A DNA stretch of 64,000 nt from Bradyrhizobium ontarionense. GTDB lineage: Bacteria; Pseudomonadota; Alphaproteobacteria; Rhizobiales; Xanthobacteraceae. The notes under the pieces were generated by a model. That model worked only from the letters and a program-made list of their open reading frames with translations, searched no databases and was not told the origin of the DNA. The stretch covers positions 5,704,001 to 5,768,000 of the forward strand of contig NZ_CP088156.1 in the NCBI RefSeq assembly GCF_021088345.1, in the 5' to 3' direction. Of this stretch, positions 47,701 to 55,078 are shown one piece after another. Made by a program: the position numbers and the translations under genes. Position 1 is the first letter of the stretch, and each line of letters opens with the position of its first letter.

Positions 47701-47927
47701 TCCGGCCTGTGCTAGCTGCCGCTGCGTTGGAGCTGGTATCGATCGTCAAGAGCCTGAAGGTCGTGAACTGGACGGAGAACGTGGATGTCCAAAACGCGAT
47801 GCGAAACCGGATCGACGACTATTTCTTCGACGTAATCCGTGACCAGCACGGTATCGATCTGGCGCCGGAGCAGATTGATATGATTGTCGACAGCGTGCTC
47901 AAGGTCGCTCGCGCACGGATGGCCTGA
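44730..47927 (+). CDS. hsdR: Type I restriction endonuclease subunit
   Basis: 1065 aa. The N-terminal nuclease has RRPDIVLF (Asp154) and VIECK (Glu168, Lys170) of the PD-(D/E)xK fold. The translocase has Walker A HTQGSGKS (339-346), DESH (440-443), and helicase motifs FTGTPL and LTGFDAP. A C-terminal helical domain binds the HsdM/S core. The start at 44730 is set by the ATGA overlap with hsdS. The full reading frame implies an active enzyme. Confidence 0.97.
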   Translation: MSGFRDGEIHNSQLSALHLLQTLQPTWTVLTKAEVNLERRGRLGNVLLEDILAAQLSKLNRIEQDGCFHPFSEANVRTAIERLRAPEPLGLMTLNEKTTDLLQLGTSLDQTIDGVTRGRSLRYIDWETLENNAFHAVAEFEVEKAGSHETRRPDIVLFVNGIPLAVIECKAPHVELGEGIGQIVTYQRGDEIPHLFRSVQLVLAVKPAEARYATVGTAAKFWAVWKEKEFDNAALAQLVNAPLDVAQTRRTFGDGFAEEQVPFEARRGEGRIVTEQDRLIHALCRPDRLLDLVRRFTLFDLGVKKVARYQQFFAVRKIMDRVKGERDEQGARRGGVVWHTQGSGKSLTMVMLAKALGLDRAITNRRVVLVTDRIDLDDQLRDTFKACGTDVVQAKTGSHLLDLIVRDKAAIVSTVINKFEAAIAKRDFKDESTDVFLLVDESHRGQYGEMHTRMKRVFPRACYIGFTGTPLMRAEKSTAARFGGIIDAYTIDQAVDDKAVLPLIYEGRQVAQEVNRAGIDSWFERVTRELPEQQRFDLKRRLARYSEIAQGDQTITAIAYDIAEHFTKFWKGTRWKAQFAVRSRAAAVKYYEIFKEMGTISAEVIMSAPDDRSTGDDPAEEVTEPVVRFWKTMMARYGGEESYNRQIVEGFKKREEPELLIVVSKLLTGFDAPVDTVLYIDKPLTGHNLLQAIARVNRVEEDKEYGYIVDYAGVLGDLDTAMRVYSALAEFEPNDLDVGHAIIDVQDQIARLPQAHANLVNHFKGVAKVRDEEAYEVFLADEVVRKEFYELLAEFARLLATALATANWANHPKSEAQVRIYRDDLRRYQKLRTAVRNRYREAIDFKQYEARIRKLLDTHISADAVEVVTEAVNIFDTAAFDRAVAEQTTPASKADLIASQTKRTITERMEEDPVFFKKISDLIADAIAEHRAKRLSDNDYLARIREAAEQVRRPKHDDVPAEVRADEHAVAIFNSLNNAMGGIGGPQGGNIRPVLAAAALELVSIVKSLKVVNWTENVDVQNAMRNRIDDYFFDVIRDQHGIDLAPEQIDMIVDSVLKVARARMA

Positions 47928-47930
47928 GCG

Positions 47931-48635
47931 ATGCGTGGATCGATCGCCTATGCCGGCCAAAGGATCGAATATCGCGCCCGGCGCACGGCGCGGAAAACGC
48001 TTGCGATTTCTGTCCATCCGGACGGTAGCGTCGAAGTCGTTGCCCCCTCAGGCACGACCCCTGTGGTCATCGAGCAGCGCCTGCTAAGCCGTGCGGGGTG
48101 GGTCCTGAGGCAGCGACGCTACTTCGAGCAGTTTCTGCCGCGGACGCCCGAACGGCGACATGTCGGCGGGGAGACTCACCTTTATCTCGGCAGGCAATAT
48201 CGCCTGAAGGTCGAGCATGGAGAGGAGGAGCGAGTCCGCCTGACATCCGGGCACTTCCGGATTACCGTGAAGCGTCAGCCGGTACCCGACCGCGTCCGGG
48301 AGCTTCTGGATGATTGGTACCGGGGGCACGCCGAGCGCAAGATCCGCGAGCGCTTCGACGTGGTCGCCAAGCGCTTCTCCAGCATCCTGCCGGTGACGCC
48401 GAGCTTGGCGATCCGGCCGATGCGTCGTCGCTGGGGCAGCTATAGCCGCAAGGGCCGTATCACCCTGAATCGCGACCTCATCCGTGCCCCGCTGCCCTGC
48501 ATCGACTATGTCATCATCCACGAGCTGGCCCATAGCCGGCATCCCAACCACGGCCGGGCCTTCTTCGACCTTCTGACCCAGATGATGCCCGATTGGGAAC
48601 GCCGGAAGCTGGCGCTGGAGCGCATGTTGGCTTGA
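47931..48635 (+). CDS. YgjP-like zinc metallopeptidase (DUF45)
   Basis: 234 aa. The zinc site is HELAH (197-201) with a third ligand in HPNHGRAF; the WGSYSRKGRITLN segment before it is a YgjP/SprT-like hallmark. It starts 3 bases after hsdR, so it is part of the same operon. Linkage of this peptidase to type I systems is common in bacteria, but its job is not established; turnover of HsdR or of stalled complexes is a guess. Confidence 0.88.
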   Translation: MRGSIAYAGQRIEYRARRTARKTLAISVHPDGSVEVVAPSGTTPVVIEQRLLSRAGWVLRQRRYFEQFLPRTPERRHVGGETHLYLGRQYRLKVEHGEEERVRLTSGHFRITVKRQPVPDRVRELLDDWYRGHAERKIRERFDVVAKRFSSILPVTPSLAIRPMRRRWGSYSRKGRITLNRDLIRAPLPCIDYVIIHELAHSRHPNHGRAFFDLLTQMMPDWERRKLALERMLA

Positions 48636-48647
48636 GGGGGGCGTTTA

Positions 48648-48658
48648 GGGGGGGGGGG
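48648..48658. repeat. Run of 11 G
   Basis: An uninterrupted G tract just after the metallopeptidase stop and 90 bases before the left inverted site of the next cassette. Such tracts can slip in replication and also cause sequencing errors. It is not in a coding region, so any effect would be on spacing of a promoter or leader. Confidence 0.85.
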
Positions 48659-48748
48659 CGTACTTGCCTAGGTCAGGCAGCCCAAAATTGGTGGTTGAGG
48701 GATTGTATTTTGCTCTCCAGGCGATAGCATGGTTGGCATTTCAATGAA

Positions 48749-48768
48749 ACATAACTCCGAATTATGCG
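48749..48768 (-). repeat. Left inverted 20-bp site, dif-like
   Basis: ACATAACTCCGAATTATGCG on the plus strand. Read on the minus strand with flanks, its arms are CGTGCGCATAA and TTATGTTTCAT around a 7-base centre TTCGGAG. E. coli dif has arms GGTGCGCATAA and TTATGTTAAAT around 6 bases, so the arms agree at 19 of 22 positions. A perfect inverted copy is at 50473. The ATG of the methyltransferase gene is inside the site. It is also a near-palindrome, so an operator is an alternative reading. Confidence 0.75.
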
Positions 48769-49507
48769 CACGCAGCAATCATACTTGGAACGAATTCGCA
48801 GCAAGTACAACAAAATTGGAGAGATTTGGGAGCAGGCCGATCGCTGGCACATGTGGAGTAAGCTCCAGATCGAGCACGAGATGCAATTCGTCGCGAGCCA
48901 AATCGTCCACCTCGATCAGGACCGCGATTTGATCCTCGACGTCGGTTCGGGAGGATACTCATACTTCAACAGCGAGACCCCCGTTGTCGAGATCGATATC
49001 GCTGAGCAACGATTACGCGGATCACAATTAGCAGTATGCGCGAGTGCAGAAAGCCTGCCGCTATCGCCAAGCATAGCAAGCCTGACAATTTGCGTGGGGC
49101 CTGTCGTAAATTACTGCTCTTTGGAAGAGGTGATCAGCGAATTATCGTCAGTCACGAAGGAAGGCGGACTTTTAGTTCTTCATGTAGAGCTGAGCAACAG
49201 TTTCGAGTTCTTTGGATCTAGTTCTTATCGCGCCGACGTCGCCTTTGTTACCACATTTTATAGGGGTGAAGAGCAGTATTGGGTTTACTCAAACAAGTTC
49301 GTACGACGCATGCTCTCTGCATATGGATTCGAGATTGAGAGGGTTAGGTACTTCCACATCATCTCAAGTCTCATTTATCGTCTATCTCGCCGGCCGAATT
49401 TTTCATGCTTTTTCTCAACCGCCGATTCGCTTTTCCAGCGCCTGAATTTGGGGGCAGAGATTGCGGATAGTGCAATCTTTGTTTGCCGCCGCGCAACAAT
49501 TGAGTAG
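48764..49507 (+). CDS. Class I SAM-dependent methyltransferase
   Basis: 247 aa. SAM motif I is LILDVGSGGYSYF (residues 56-68), then VVEIDIAEQRL, a CASAESLPLS acidic-loop segment and ISELSSVTKEGGLLVLHVEL, a normal Rossmann methyltransferase of the small-molecule or protein type. No NPPY/DPPY motif is seen, so DNA adenine methylation is unlikely. A stop codon 9 bases before the ATG fixes the start; no good ribosome site is seen. Its last 137 bases overlap the opposing gene. AT-richer than the chromosome. Substrate unknown. Confidence 0.8.
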   Translation: MRTQQSYLERIRSKYNKIGEIWEQADRWHMWSKLQIEHEMQFVASQIVHLDQDRDLILDVGSGGYSYFNSETPVVEIDIAEQRLRGSQLAVCASAESLPLSPSIASLTICVGPVVNYCSLEEVISELSSVTKEGGLLVLHVELSNSFEFFGSSSYRADVAFVTTFYRGEEQYWVYSNKFVRRMLSAYGFEIERVRYFHIISSLIYRLSRRPNFSCFFSTADSLFQRLNLGAEIADSAIFVCRRATIE

Positions 49508-50477
49508 TCGCTTCAAAAACCTCAAACGCCTTTCCACTGCTGATTGAAACAATTCCTCCAAATACCGCAAGCAATGTCATCAACAGCAGCGCGGCTGAAT
49601 TTGGCGGAATTTGGAGCTCGTATATGGCAGTTCCTGAGATCGCGACAACAGCAGCGAACATTACTATGTGCAGCCCGGCGCGGAATTCCGCGGAAGGAGC
49701 CTGCGCGCTGATTGGGTTTGCAATTAACGTATCCGATTCGGGTCCATTCACTTTTATTGTTGGCTGATTACCGACTCGAGCTTCAAACTCGCTGTATAGC
49801 CCCTCTAGGTAATCCTTATACGCCGACGTGCGACTACCGAAGAAATCTCTGTACCATGGCAGATAGTGCTCAAACAGAATGCCGCGGGTGATTTGAAGCA
49901 GATCCTCTTTTCGGATTCGGTACAGCTTTTGACTTCCGCGGATCATCAAGATCCCAGGATACCTCGCTTCATAATTTACAGGCTCAATGTTCGGAAGAGA
50001 ATAATCCGCATGGACCTTGCCAAAACCAACCTGTCCGAGCAGGCGAACCAGCTCATTTCCACCCGTCTGTTCCGACCCATACTCATTACCGTCTTCCAGC
50101 TCGACCGCTGTGAAATCGATCTCCACGTTTAAAGCCTGGATAGTATCGTGCAATAGCTGGGAAAATATAAAGAACGCTGCAGCGCCGCGGGAGTCGGCGT
50201 CGATCACCATGTGATCAATGACCAGTAGCTTGGAGTGAGGGTAGTAGCCGAACATCGCGAATCCTATAATCGCCTTTGAGCGACATAGGGCTGCGAAATA
50301 GAAGGTACCCTCAGGGGTCTCCGGGTTATCAATCTTCTTTCGGATTTGGTTTGTCTTCGTGCGGAGCAGTGCCGATGTGTTCTTAACGAAGATCGCAAGC
50401 GCTCTATCCACGTCCGCGCGGTCAGAAGGGCTCGAGCCTAGGAGTTTCAGCTCAAATGAGGCATTGGTTCTACGCAT
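49371..50477 (-). CDS. GNAT-like protein with C-terminal membrane hairpin
   Basis: 368 aa. The N-terminal 170 residues resemble an acetyltransferase fold (TFYFAALCRSKAIIGFAMFG, then LLVIDHMVIDADSRGAAAFF). A middle soluble part follows, then two membrane helices (HIVMFAAVVAISGTAIYELQ and AALLLMTLLAVFGGIVSI) and a basic tail. The acetyl-CoA loop is not canonical, so catalysis is uncertain. The ATG lies inside the right inverted site. No close family is recognised. It converges on and overlaps the methyltransferase. Confidence 0.72.
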   Translation of the reverse strand: MRRTNASFELKLLGSSPSDRADVDRALAIFVKNTSALLRTKTNQIRKKIDNPETPEGTFYFAALCRSKAIIGFAMFGYYPHSKLLVIDHMVIDADSRGAAAFFIFSQLLHDTIQALNVEIDFTAVELEDGNEYGSEQTGGNELVRLLGQVGFGKVHADYSLPNIEPVNYEARYPGILMIRGSQKLYRIRKEDLLQITRGILFEHYLPWYRDFFGSRTSAYKDYLEGLYSEFEARVGNQPTIKVNGPESDTLIANPISAQAPSAEFRAGLHIVMFAAVVAISGTAIYELQIPPNSAALLLMTLLAVFGGIVSISSGKAFEVFEATTQLLRGGKQRLHYPQSLPPNSGAGKANRRLRKSMKNSAGEIDDK

Positions 50478-50492
50478 AATTCGGAGTTATGT
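50473..50492 (+). repeat. Right inverted 20-bp site, dif-like
   Basis: CGCATAATTCGGAGTTATGT on the plus strand, the exact reverse complement of 48749-48768. The identity ends abruptly on both sides, which fits a recombination core and not a chance duplication of a longer promoter. Orientation is opposite to the left site, so recombination between them would invert 1.7 kb. It lies 126 bases before the tyrosine recombinase start. Confidence 0.75.
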
Positions 50493-50618
50493 GCTGTTAA
50501 AATAGCGCGTAAGTGCGAAGATCGCGGTTCATCAATTAACCAACTCGGTCGGTACAACTCTACGGCGATGACGCAATCCTCCGCCAGAACGTAGACTGCG
50601 AAAGTCCGGAGGAGCGAT

Positions 50619-51521
50619 ATGCGCGTCAGCGTTGCGGTTGATGAATTCTTGAGATACTGCGCCGTCGAGAGGCAGCTTTCTCCGCATACGATCGATGCCT
50701 ATACGGCCGATCTCAAGGAGTTTGCTCGGTTTCTGCGAGAAGATCCGCTCGTTTCGTCTATTAATGAAAATACCCTGGCGGGATATCTTGTCGATCTGCT
50801 CGAGAGCAGGAAACTGTCTATTGGTACGGTCCGGCGCCGATTTGCATGTCTGCGGGCGTTTGCACGGCGACTGGCGAAAGTCGATGGCTTTACCGACCCG
50901 TTTGCCAAGTGGCAGCTACAGCTTCCCAAGCGTAAAAGACTTCCACGATCGCTATCGCGCCCAGAAGTTTCGCGGCTGCTCGCAAGCTTTCCTTCGCAGA
51001 AGTCAGGAGCTTCAAAGGCCTCCCACGCCTTTATTGCGGCGCGATTGATGATTGCGACGGGAATTCGGGTTGGGGAGCTATGCCGGATTTCGATGCAGGA
51101 CGTTGTAGCCGACGGCGAAGCCATTCGCATATTCGGGAAGGGGGCCCGGGAGCGGATGGTTTACATTTCTGATTCGTCGCTTCGAGCCGATCTCCTCAAG
51201 ATTTTAGTATGGCATCGTGAAAACGGTCGCGTTGCAGGAAATCTATTCATTAATCGCCGGGGCGCGGCCCTCAGACCCCAATCGATGCGGATCGTGTTGC
51301 GTCGTCAATACGAGCAAAAGAATGGTCGCCGTATTACGCCGCATATGCTGAGGCACACTGCGGCAACTCTTTTGATGGAGCGTGGAGTCGACATACGGTT
51401 TGTTCAGCGCCTATTGGGTCATTCGAGTATTGCTACCACTGAGATCTACACTCATGTCTCGGACGAGGCGCTGAGGTCCACTCTGGAGAGAGCAGACGTC
51501 CTGGGACAGCTGGCTGCTTGA
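50619..51521 (+). CDS. Tyrosine recombinase, XerC/XerD size
   Basis: 300 aa. The N-terminal core-binding domain (VDEFLRYCAVERQLSPHTID) and C-terminal catalytic domain carry Arg150 (ATGIRVGELCRI), His242 and Arg245 (HMLRHTAATLL), His268 (LLGHSSIATTEIYTH) and Tyr277, the full set. Length and lack of an extra arm-binding domain match Xer-type enzymes, not phage integrases. AGGAG precedes the ATG. It is AT-richer than the core genome and is adjacent to the inverted dif-like sites, its natural candidate substrates. Confidence 0.93.
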   Translation: MRVSVAVDEFLRYCAVERQLSPHTIDAYTADLKEFARFLREDPLVSSINENTLAGYLVDLLESRKLSIGTVRRRFACLRAFARRLAKVDGFTDPFAKWQLQLPKRKRLPRSLSRPEVSRLLASFPSQKSGASKASHAFIAARLMIATGIRVGELCRISMQDVVADGEAIRIFGKGARERMVYISDSSLRADLLKILVWHRENGRVAGNLFINRRGAALRPQSMRIVLRRQYEQKNGRRITPHMLRHTAATLLMERGVDIRFVQRLLGHSSIATTEIYTHVSDEALRSTLERADVLGQLAA

Positions 51522-51626
51522 GTTCGTGGCCACGGAGGCGGTGGAACGACGCTGGTGTCCGCTCGCGGTAACCAACGATGTTTTGGGCGTGCCAGCTAGA
51601 GGAAGAGTGCAGGCCGGGTTGGCCGT

Positions 51627-51673
51627 GACGGGTTGGAAGCGGCGAGAGAGTTCCGCCGCGCCCGTCGCGGAGA
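51627..51673 (+). promoter_or_regulatory. Hairpin leader upstream of ardC
   Basis: An outer stem GACGGG/CCCGTC encloses an inner stem (GCGGC/GCCGC) with GAGAGAG in the loop, then GCGGAG as the ribosome site 7 bases before the ATG. The same layout stands before parB at 52687-52733 with different inner stem bases. The Shine-Dalgarno follows the hairpin directly, so folding could control translation. Confidence 0.55.
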
Positions 51674-51679
51674 TCCGCG

Positions 51680-52636
51680 ATGCACGGACGGAGAGTTGGA
51701 GCGCGTGCCGGTGAGGGCCGGGCGAGCCTCTATGAGGAGATCACGAATACGATCATCGGCGAGCTGGAGGCTGGCCACGTGCCCTGGGTGCAACCATGGG
51801 GGACGCAAGCGGCGAAGGCTCAGCTGGCGTTGCCCAGGAATGCTGCGACTCGTCGGCCGTATTCGGGGATCAACGTGCTGATCCTCTGGGGAGCGGTGAT
51901 CGAGCGCGGCTTTGCCGGCCAGAGCTGGCTCACGTTCCGGCAGGCGCTGTCTCTCGGCGGCCATGTCCGCAAAGGCGAGCGCGGAGTTACGGTCGTCTAT
52001 GCCGACCGCTTCGTCCCATTGGATGCGCAGCAGCGTGCGCGCGAGACCGGCGACGAGGCGCAGGCGATTCCGTTTCTGAAGCGGTTTACGGTCTTTAACT
52101 CCGAGCAATGCGACGGTCTGCCGGAGGACATCGTGACAGCGGCGCCCCTACCGCCGGCCGGAGCGATCGAGCCTGTGGTGGAGTCGCTGATCGCGAACAG
52201 CGGCGTCGACTTCCGGATTGGCGGTGACCGGGCGTTCTATGCTCCAGTTGAAGATTTCGTGCAGGTGCCGCCGCCCTCGGCGTTCTTCGAGCCGATCAAC
52301 TGGCACCGCACGGCCTTGCATGAGCTCGCGCATGCCAGCGGACATGCGTCGCGGCTCGATCGTGATCTGTCTGGGCGGTTCGGCAGCCGCAAATACGCCT
52401 TCGAGGAGCTGATAGCCGAGATCGCGTCCGCCTTCAGCTGCGCCGCGCTCGGTATCGTGCCGACCGTGCGCCATGCCGACTATATCGGCTGCTGGCTCGA
52501 CGTCCTGCGCGAGGACAATCGCGCCATCGTCCGGGCGGCGAGCCAGGCGAGCCGTGTGGCCGATTATCTCCTCGGTTTTGCACCCGGAGCAGCTGGGGTC
52601 GTTGAGGCGAGCGGAACGGACTGCGCCGCGGCCTGA
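51680..52636 (+). CDS. ArdC-like antirestriction protein
   Basis: 318 aa. The N-terminal ssDNA-binding domain (DUF1738: SLYEEITNTIIGELEAGHVP, then YSGINVLILWGAVIERGF) is followed by a zincin-like metallopeptidase domain with HELAHASGH near residue 214 and the conserved YAFEELIAEIASA. ArdC proteins protect incoming conjugative DNA from restriction. The ATG at 51680 fits the ribosome site; the first 15 residues are not conserved. It sits next to a resident restriction block and before parB. Confidence 0.9.
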   Translation: MHGRRVGARAGEGRASLYEEITNTIIGELEAGHVPWVQPWGTQAAKAQLALPRNAATRRPYSGINVLILWGAVIERGFAGQSWLTFRQALSLGGHVRKGERGVTVVYADRFVPLDAQQRARETGDEAQAIPFLKRFTVFNSEQCDGLPEDIVTAAPLPPAGAIEPVVESLIANSGVDFRIGGDRAFYAPVEDFVQVPPPSAFFEPINWHRTALHELAHASGHASRLDRDLSGRFGSRKYAFEELIAEIASAFSCAALGIVPTVRHADYIGCWLDVLREDNRAIVRAASQASRVADYLLGFAPGAAGVVEASGTDCAAA

Positions 52637-52686
52637 GTATCGTGCTCTGCTAGCAGAGGAGAGGAAGAGGGCGAGAGGTGCTCTGC

Positions 52687-52733
52687 GACGGGTGAAGGCC
52701 TGAGAGAGAGGCTCCGGGCTACCCGTCGTGGAG
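52687..52733 (+). promoter_or_regulatory. Hairpin leader upstream of parB
   Basis: GACGGGT (52687-52693) pairs with ACCCGTC (52721-52727). The inner stem GCCT/AGGC has a GAGAGAG loop. GTGGAG follows at once and is the ribosome site for the ATG at 52743. Same design as the ardC leader, with inner stem sequences changed while pairing is kept. Confidence 0.55.
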
Positions 52734-52742
52734 AACCAAGAC

Positions 52743-54869
52743 ATGACCAAAGCCGCCCAGAAGATCACGCTGTCGCCCTCGCGCGACATTCCCTTCAACA
52801 AACTGGTCCTGAGCCAGTCCAACGTACGCCGCATCAAGGGCGGCATTTCCATCGAGCAGTTGGCGGAGAGCATTGCTGAGCGGACGCTGTTGCAAAGCCT
52901 GAACGTTCGAGCGGTTCTCGATGGAGAGGGTAAGGAGACCGGGATGTTCGAGGTGCCGGCGGGCGGCCGCCGCTACCGTGCCCTTGAACTCCTCGTCAAG
53001 CAGAAGCGGATGGCGAAGACACAAGCTGTACCTTGCGTAGTGCGGGACCAGGGCTCCGCTCTGGACGACTCGCTTGCCGAAAATGACCAGCGTGTCGGCC
53101 TGCATCCCCTCGACCAGTTCCGCGCATTCCAGGCGCTGCGCGAGGGCGGCATGAGCGAGGAGGAGATCGCGGCGCGGCATTTCGTGGCGGTTGCGGTCGT
53201 CAAGCAGCGGCTGCGGCTGGCTGCGGTCTCGCCGGCGCTGCTCGATGTCTACGCCGCCGACGGCATGACGCTCGAGCAGCTGATGGCGTTCACAGTGACG
53301 GCGGATCATGTCCGCCAGCAGGAGGTCTGGGACAAGGTCAGCCGCTCCGGCTGCGACGAGCCTTACCAGATCCGCCGCCAGCTCACCGAGCAGACTGTGC
53401 GGGCGTCCGATCGCAGGGCTCAGTTCGTCGGGCTCGCATCCTACGAGGCGGCCGGCGGGGTGGTGCTGCGCGATCTGTTCGAAGCCGATGACGGAGGCTG
53501 GCTGCAGGATGTCGCGCTGCTCGACCGGCTCGTGGCGGAGAAGCTGCAGGCCGAAGCCGAGCGAGTTGGCGCCGAGGGCTGGAAGTGGATCTCGGCAGCC
53601 GTCGACTTCCCGTTCGGACATACCCATGGTTTGCGCGAACTTGACGGAGAGCCGGCCGCGTTCGCCGCGGACGAGCTGGCCGCGATCGAGGCGCTCAAGA
53701 CCGAACAGGCCAAGATCGAGGCGGACTATGGCCAGGCCGACGAGCTGCCCGACGACGTCGATCAGCGTCTCGGCGAGATCGAGGCGGCGCTGCAGTCGTT
53801 CGACGATCGGCCGATGATCTACGATTCCGCCGAGATGGCGCGGGCCGGCGCGTTCGTCAGCGTCGAATCAGACGGCCGGCTCCGCGTCGCGCGGAGCTTC
53901 GTCCGCCCCGAGGATGAGGTCGTGGCGACCAGCGATCAGCCGGGTGCCGAAGCCGAGGCCGACAGCGACAACCAGCTCGCCGTTCCCGATGCGAAGGCCC
54001 GCACCAGTTCGCCGACGATCGTGATCGGCAACACCGAGACCGAGGCGACGGATGAGGACGGGGAGGATATCGAGCGTCCGTTGCCGGATCGCCTGATCAC
54101 CGAGCTGTCGGCGTATCGCACGCTCGCCCTGCGCGATGCGCTCGGCCGAGAGCCGTCCATCGCATTCCAGGCCGTGCTGCACAGTTTCGTGCTGGCGACG
54201 TTCTATCCGTTCGGGTCAGCGCTCAATTGCCTGGAGATCTCGCTGCGCACCCCGAGCTTCCCGGCGCAGCCGCCTGGCCTGCAGGACAGCATTCCCGCCA
54301 AGGCGATCGCCGCCCGTCACGCGGCCTGGAAGGCGAAGCTGCCGGCCAGCGACAGGGAGCTCTGGGCGGCGCTGACCGCGATGGACGGGGCGGCCCAGGC
54401 CGAGCTCTTCGCCCACTGCGCCGCGCAGGCGGTGAACGCGATCTTTGAGCCGGCCAACCGGGTGCATCAAGGTCGCCTGTCGGTACATGGTGTCCGCGGC
54501 CGCCTCGAACAGGCGGACCGGCTGTCGCGCGCGGTCGGGCTCGACATGATCAGCGCCGGCTGGAAGCCGACCGTGGACAATTATCTCGGTCGCGTCACCA
54601 AGCACCGCATCCTGCAGGCGGTGCGCGAGGCCAAGGGCGAGGCCTCGGTGCAGCTGATCGATCACATGAAGAAGCCGGACATGGCGCGTGAGGCCAAGCG
54701 GCTGCTCGAAGGCAGCCGCTGGCTGCCGGAGCCGCTGCGTGGAACGGAGACCGAGGTGACCGCCGAGTCTGAAGGCGGCGATGCCGAAAGCCTGCCGGCG
54801 TTCCTCAGCGAGGATAAGGAGGCGACGGAAGGCGCTGACGAAGTCGAGGAGATCGTCGCCGCGGAATGA
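52743..54869 (+). CDS. Large ParB/RepB/Spo0J family protein
   Basis: 708 aa, much longer than chromosomal ParB (about 300). The N-terminal ParB/sulfiredoxin-like domain has LVLSQSNVRRIKGG, the CTP-site-like AGGRRYRAL and DDSLAENDQRVGLHPLDQFR; a helix-turn-helix follows (MSEEEIAARHFVAVAVVKQR). The acidic middle and C-terminal helical region are typical of the alphaproteobacterial plasmid and ICE form. No ParA is adjacent, so its role may be gene control or DNA processing, not segregation. The ATG at 52743 is preferred to a GTG at 52728 because GGAG lies 9 bases upstream. Confidence 0.9.
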   Translation: MTKAAQKITLSPSRDIPFNKLVLSQSNVRRIKGGISIEQLAESIAERTLLQSLNVRAVLDGEGKETGMFEVPAGGRRYRALELLVKQKRMAKTQAVPCVVRDQGSALDDSLAENDQRVGLHPLDQFRAFQALREGGMSEEEIAARHFVAVAVVKQRLRLAAVSPALLDVYAADGMTLEQLMAFTVTADHVRQQEVWDKVSRSGCDEPYQIRRQLTEQTVRASDRRAQFVGLASYEAAGGVVLRDLFEADDGGWLQDVALLDRLVAEKLQAEAERVGAEGWKWISAAVDFPFGHTHGLRELDGEPAAFAADELAAIEALKTEQAKIEADYGQADELPDDVDQRLGEIEAALQSFDDRPMIYDSAEMARAGAFVSVESDGRLRVARSFVRPEDEVVATSDQPGAEAEADSDNQLAVPDAKARTSSPTIVIGNTETEATDEDGEDIERPLPDRLITELSAYRTLALRDALGREPSIAFQAVLHSFVLATFYPFGSALNCLEISLRTPSFPAQPPGLQDSIPAKAIAARHAAWKAKLPASDRELWAALTAMDGAAQAELFAHCAAQAVNAIFEPANRVHQGRLSVHGVRGRLEQADRLSRAVGLDMISAGWKPTVDNYLGRVTKHRILQAVREAKGEASVQLIDHMKKPDMAREAKRLLEGSRWLPEPLRGTETEVTAESEGGDAESLPAFLSEDKEATEGADEVEEIVAAE

Positions 54870-54918
54870 GGCGCATTCCGTACGGCTGATCTCCACTCTG
54901 GAAGACATCGATGATTGA

Positions 54919-54944
54919 AGCCCGGCCAGATCGGCCGGGCTTTT
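54919..54944 (+). terminator. Rho-independent terminator after parB
   Basis: AGCCCGGCC (54919-54927) and GGCCGGGCT (54933-54941) form a 9-bp stem with a 5-base loop, followed by a short T-run. It ends the parB transcript and separates it from the next gene. Confidence 0.85.
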
Positions 54945-55078
54945 GTCATGCAGGTCATGATCTCTCTGACAGCGGCCGAGAGTGAGAGAGGCGAGGGAGC
55001 GCGGATGAGGTCGCCGGACAAGAGAGAGCTTCGGCGGCATTCCTCCCGCTTCACTGCTCTCCTTGAAGGTCCTCCGAG

